64,000 nt of DNA from positions 1,546,558-1,610,557 of the forward strand of contig SCFE01000033.1 in the NCBI GenBank assembly GCA_004352715.1, in the 5' to 3' direction. Origin of the DNA: Hofstenia miamia. Its lineage: Eukaryota; Xenacoelomorpha; Acoela. Every line of letters starts with the position of its first letter. Position 1 is the first letter of the stretch. A program made the translations under genes and the position numbers. Positions 60,000 through 64,000 of this stretch are shown here, piece by piece. The notes below the pieces were generated by a model, which searched no databases, was not told the DNA's origin, and saw only the letters and a program-made list of their open reading frames with translations.

Positions 60000-61458
60000 T
60001 CATTTTTCATTGAAAAGTATTTTACATATTTTTAATTAAATACTTTTGCAAATTTAGAAGAACACAGTATATTATGCTGTATATTATAGTTTAAATAAAT
60101 AGTCATTTGTTATTGCTTTCAATAAGTTTGAAGTTGCTTTCTTGTGAAAATGTTGAATATATAAGCTAAAAAACTTTAAATATTTGTGGTTGTTAAGAAA
60201 CTATGCAAAGGTTCATAGTGTAATAAACAGAGCCATATTAACATATGGAAGATTATGGGTTCAAATCCTACTGATCCTTTACCAAGTAATTAAAAAAATT
60301 AATTATTTTTGTCTACTTCATTTAAAACTGAAATTTGTTAATCATAAAAATATACTAATTGCAGTAGCATAGGATTCTTGGACCCTGGACTGATAATGCC
60401 AATCCTATTATCCATTTGAACATGGGGGTAACATAGGAGAGCCCACTCCTACTCATTGTTGCCAAGCAATTTATATTAAATTAGAATTTTTCACTGCAAA
60501 GTCAAAGTAAACAGTCAAGAATATTATAGAGTCACTCGGGGACTTTTGCGATATTTTTCTTATTATCATATTTTGTATTTTACGTCAGCATGACGTCATT
60601 TCAATTATTTCGACATTAAGTTGTTATCGTTAGTTTGCCGTCCCCTAGATTGTGCTTATGATTTTATTGCTCAAATTGAATTTACAAGGGAATGAATAAT
60701 TAAGCATGATTGAACTATGTTGACAACTCTTTTTGTAAACAAAGGCAGGTAATACACGCAATTCTTGTATAAAAATGAGAGACTTGTAGAGAACAGTTAA
60801 TAGATTTTATCTACTCTCAACTGCTGTTTTACCGTTGTATTTTTCTTTATCTATTATATTGATATGAAAACTATTGCTTAAGTTCGGCAACAATTTGGGA
60901 GTGCTTTCTCAAGCACAGGGCGACACGTAGCTCCTGGAGGTCTTTTGACTATCCAGCCCAAATTGTGGACCCATTAAGTTATGTATACGGTTAGGTATAT
61001 GGAAGTAATAAACCTCTCATTCAAAGTTCAACACATACATGCATTTATACAACTTAACACTGTGATGATATCATGCCATTGGCTAGCACGAATGTCTGGT
61101 AATTACAGACTATTTAATAGTGAGATGAGAGATAACAATGAAAATGAGATCATTTATTTTTCGATGTGAGATAGAAATTAAAAGTGAGACAATTAGGGTA
61201 GCACCAGTCATTAGGTCAAGCACTTTACTTTTCTTTGGAGCCTTCACTTCGGCTGGAAGCCATACGAATTGGTCATCTTGGATTTAACCTAAAGTAGTTG
61301 ATTACTTGGATGAATTACCGATGTTCTATCTATAAGTTTATACGTTCTTTGTTATTCCATTTTCTGGAATCGTGGGTAGCTGTCTGAACGCTATTTAAAC
61401 CTTCTGCAGAGTCAATTCGTTTTCTAGTTAAATTACCCTACTGGCCCATGATTCTACA
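60000..61458. other. Intergenic sequence, possibly with the 5' LTR of the right-hand gypsy copy
   Basis: No gene is supported. The right part should hold the 5' LTR of the gypsy element that begins near 61459, but with no 3' LTR inside the window it cannot be delimited. Confidence 0.35.
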
Positions 61459-61881
61459 TGGCAACGTGACAGGACGCTGACGTGATAACTATCTGTTCTT
61501 GTTGTTTCCTCCAATGGTCTGGATGTTAGTTTTTGGTTGTTCGTTTTTGGTGCATATCAGCTGGGATAGTTGTTTCCCCTGATCACAGTAAGACTTCAGT
61601 GTAAGTTCACCAACCAATGCGTAACCTCACTTCTCCACCCGTGGATGGTGATGATGCAACTCTTAGTGTACCTTATTTGGCTGATATCATTTGTTAAACT
61701 CCTTATTTTGTCTTACTTTCTTAGTGTATTATGTGTTGGATTTATTACCAGTTGCTGCTGTGTTCCCCAATTTGGTCTGTTACTTGTCACTCCTTCTACG
61801 AGCCTCGTGTTTTCTTTTGTGTTTGTGGAAGTGCTCCCTACTGTCAGTTATTGGAAATTAATGTTCTTTATTTAAGTTATT

Positions 61882-63168
61882 ATGGATTCTAGTAGTACTG
61901 TTACTGATTCTCCTACTTTTGGGACTTCTCCAATGCGGAGCTTCCCCTGTACAAGCGTTGGTAGCCTGAACGTTACCCCTTGTACCATTGGACCTTTACT
62001 CGATTTTTCTAAGCCCAATTCTCTCACCCCGATTATGCAAAGGATGGATCAGAATGCTGCGACCATCCTGTACAGGGATGCCAATGCCATGAGCCCAGGA
62101 TTTCACTGAAATTTGCCCCGCATTCTAAACACTCAGAATGCTCCTCTGATTCCCAGCCATCCTCGCAGTTATGTCAGTGCCACTAACCAGTCCATGCCGC
62201 AGTTTGACATCCATCACGCTGAAATCAAACATTTGAAAGAAGCCTTATCTCAGCAAGTGGCATTAAGGATGGAGAGTGAACGTCACGTGGAGTCCCTCCA
62301 GGCTGAAATAAATACGCAGCATGTGGCATAACAGAGGATGGAAAGACAGATGCTAGAGTCGACCAATTCATTAGAATTACAGATTCACAAGTTGAAGAGC
62401 ACTGTTAATAATTCACATCACCAAGAGGAGGCGCGGTCATGCAGAAACAAGGAGTATGTAACTCATGCTGTGCTCAACAAAGCTTTAGATGAATTAGCAG
62501 AAAGAATCATTGGTCGAGTGGCGCAGATGGTTCAGTCAGTTGGTGTGAGCCACCCCTCACATACAGCTCCCTCTTTTGAAGGCTCTCTGGTAATCCCTAG
62601 CTCTGTTCTATTTTGCACAAACTCCCTGAGCAGTCATCCCACATTCGCCCAATCAGCGCTTACTCACATGTCTACTCTCACCACCAGAGCTACTCTTCAG
62701 ACAGGGTATGTTCAATAATTGCCCAACCCAGTGAGCACCGCAGTGGTGCCTACTTGCAAAGAACACGTAAGTGATACTAGCCCAATCCAGGGGCAATCCG
62801 GCATAAAGAATCAACCAAAATATCGGAAATCCATTCTTCCTCTTGAATCTAATGGACAAATTGATGCTGTATCACAATATTTTGATGAATGGTTCTTTTT
62901 ATTTGAGCTAATGATGAAGCAATATAAAAACTTGCAAGAGTCTGCAGTTTCTCAGTTCCCTCTTTACCTCAGCAGATTGGCGTACAACCAATATATGATG
63001 CTCGAACACAACATCAAAACTGACTATCAGTTGTTAATTGGGTTTTTTGAAGATCATTATCAGGCTCCGCACATTAAACATCAGTATAAAACTTTGCTGT
63101 GTGATATGTCATTCAAGTTTGGTGATGATATAAGAAATTACATAACTCAGGTCGAGCAATTATTTTGA
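61882..63168 (+). pseudogene. gypsy gag, plus-strand copy, broken by three stops
   Basis: The start at 61882 (MDSSSTVTDSP) is followed by RSFPCTSVGSLNVTPCT. Stops occur at 62107-62109, 62329-62331 and 62716-62718 in an otherwise continuous reading frame. A predicted coiled coil is likely at about 62215-62430 (IKHLKEALSQQVALRMESER). The capsid-like part (62850-63165) contains FLFELMMKQYKNLQESAV and LLIGFFEDHYQAPHIKHQYK. No CCHC knuckle is recognisable after it. If the stops are real the copy cannot make a full gag. Confidence 0.65.
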
Positions 63169-63285
63169 TTAAGCAGCCTATCAAGTGAGTACTCATGACA
63201 AGATCTGTTTTCCTACATATGTCGAGGTTTTCCTGCATCCAGCAGGAACAGCTGGAAGTCAGATGCAATCCCAAAGATAGCCTGC

Positions 63286-64000
63286 ATGAAATTATTAGAA
63301 AAGCCATCAGTGTGGTTTACATGCTGCAGAACTCCCAAAAAATTCAGCAAAGAAATTAGAAAACTAGAGGGAGTGCTGACTCTAGAAAACCATGCACCAG
63401 TTATGATATTAACTAATCTACACAACATCAACAGAATTACAGTTGTGGTTAACAGTGTGACTAAGGCTACTATCAACACAGGTGCAGTAAAATCGATAAT
63501 AACAGATAAGTGCATGACAAAATTGGGATTTACAAGCAAAGAATTACTCAAATCAAAATCCTCATTGATCAGGTAACTGATGATCTAGCCACGTCGCAGG
63601 ATTTAAATTAGCTGGAGCACCACCTCCTAACAAACGTGCACAGACATCCTAGTTGTCACACAGCTTATCAGGAAAAATATGATACCTGTAGAAATAAACG
63701 GAACCATATTTAATGCCACTGTCAACACTGGAGCCACTGCGTCCATCATCAGAGATGAATGTTGCCAAGGCCTATGCTTTAGCCAAGAATCATTAGATCC
63801 TTCTTCTGTCAAGCTTATCAATGCCTCAGGAAATCCTCTCTCCCTAAAAGGGAAATTACGTGATGCTTCGATTCGAATTCATACTGAACCTTTTGAGGTG
63901 GATCTTCTTGTTATAGACACTTCTGATCAACGACTTCCTTATGACCTTATACTAGGAAATGATTTCTTAGAAAGGAATTCTTGCGTAATAGATTTCAAGA
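63286..64000 (+). pseudogene. gypsy protease region with two NTG lobes
   Basis: Two retropepsin-like N-lobes follow each other: VTKATINTGAVKSIITDKC at about 63450-63520 and FNATVNTGATASIIRDECC at about 63710-63765. The second lobe continues with FEVDLLVIDTSDQRLPYDLI and LGNDFLERNSCVIDFK to the window end. In both lobes the catalytic DTG is NTG (codon AAC). A stop at about 63574 and a one-base shift near 63650 separate the lobes. The minus-strand copy shows only one lobe, with intact DTG. Confidence 0.65.

Larger units (their letters stand above)
61459..64000 (+). mobile_element. Ty3/gypsy-type retrotransposon, plus strand, runs off the window
   Basis: Gag then protease are read on the plus strand, and the element continues past the right edge. 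A possible primer-binding site starts at 61459 (TGGCAACGTGACAGGAC) directly after TTCTACA, as expected just inside a 5' LTR ending in CA. That is an inference. It is the same family as the minus-strand copy at 50.3-54.9 kb, shown by shared gag and protease motifs. Confidence 0.75.

Noticed and set aside
60190-60290. tRNA-like segment with GGTTCAAATCC (B-box)
   Set aside because: The anticodon loop would have six bases, the T stem is poorly paired and no clear A-box is present. It could be a decayed tRNA or SINE but cannot be supported.
60530-60660. Possible short MITE with CGGGGAC and GTCCCC ends around a TGACGTCA palindrome
   Set aside because: The inverted match is short and no target duplication of any usual length flanks it.
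1-64000. CRISPR arrays, operons, prokaryotic promoters or ribosome-binding sites
   Set aside because: The sequence is clearly animal nuclear DNA with spliced genes. The direct repeats present are tandem satellites or assembly duplications without regular spacers.

Overview
The window is AT-rich nuclear DNA of an invertebrate animal. It has spliced genes with GT-AG introns whose acceptors read TTTTAG, metazoan Mediator and ER translocon genes, and many eukaryotic transposons. The species cannot be fixed from the sequence. Six N gaps are present, three of them exactly 1000 N. Four single-N joins also occur, and at three loci the sequence next to such a join is duplicated, so parts of the layout are assembly artefacts.

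Two host genes are well supported. MED12, the Mediator kinase-module subunit, lies on the minus strand from 31637 down to at least 10025. I could place 24 exons, about 1353 codons, and every splice phase agrees. Its 3' end is not recovered and probably falls in or beyond the 1000-N gap at 7734-8733. TRAM, an ER translocon accessory membrane protein, lies on the plus strand at 31861-33817. It has 11 exons and encodes 369 residues. The two start codons are 223 bp apart, so they share a short bidirectional promoter containing TGACGTCA-type elements. At the left edge (1-3771) are three plus-strand exons of a P/Q-rich protein of unknown identity. They are either a convergent neighbour or a misplaced piece of MED12.

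The rest is mostly transposons. Within MED12 introns there are two non-LTR retrotransposon pieces (27.1-29.9 kb), a hAT element nested in a piggyBac-type element (16.06-17.78 kb) and an 866 bp hAT-type element (22.5-23.4 kb). To the left lie a 384 bp hAT MITE, a hAT transposase fragment and a long palindrome. From 35.7 to 46.2 kb there are decayed LINE and hAT copies, two diverged tandem-repeat arrays and a GC-rich repeat block. From 46.3 kb to the end the window is almost all transposon: a Tc1-like element, a decayed LINE, a degenerate Ty3/gypsy element on the minus strand, a nearly intact endonuclease/RT LINE (56.9-60.0 kb) and a second gypsy copy of the same family on the plus strand running off the end.

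I found no evidence for a wholly new biological system. The most useful observations are the MED12/TRAM divergent pair, the nested DNA transposons with matching target-site duplications, the Tc1-like transposase with DD36E spacing, the two protease-like lobes with Asp-to-Asn changes in the right-hand gypsy copy, and several assembly faults that would mislead automatic gene prediction.
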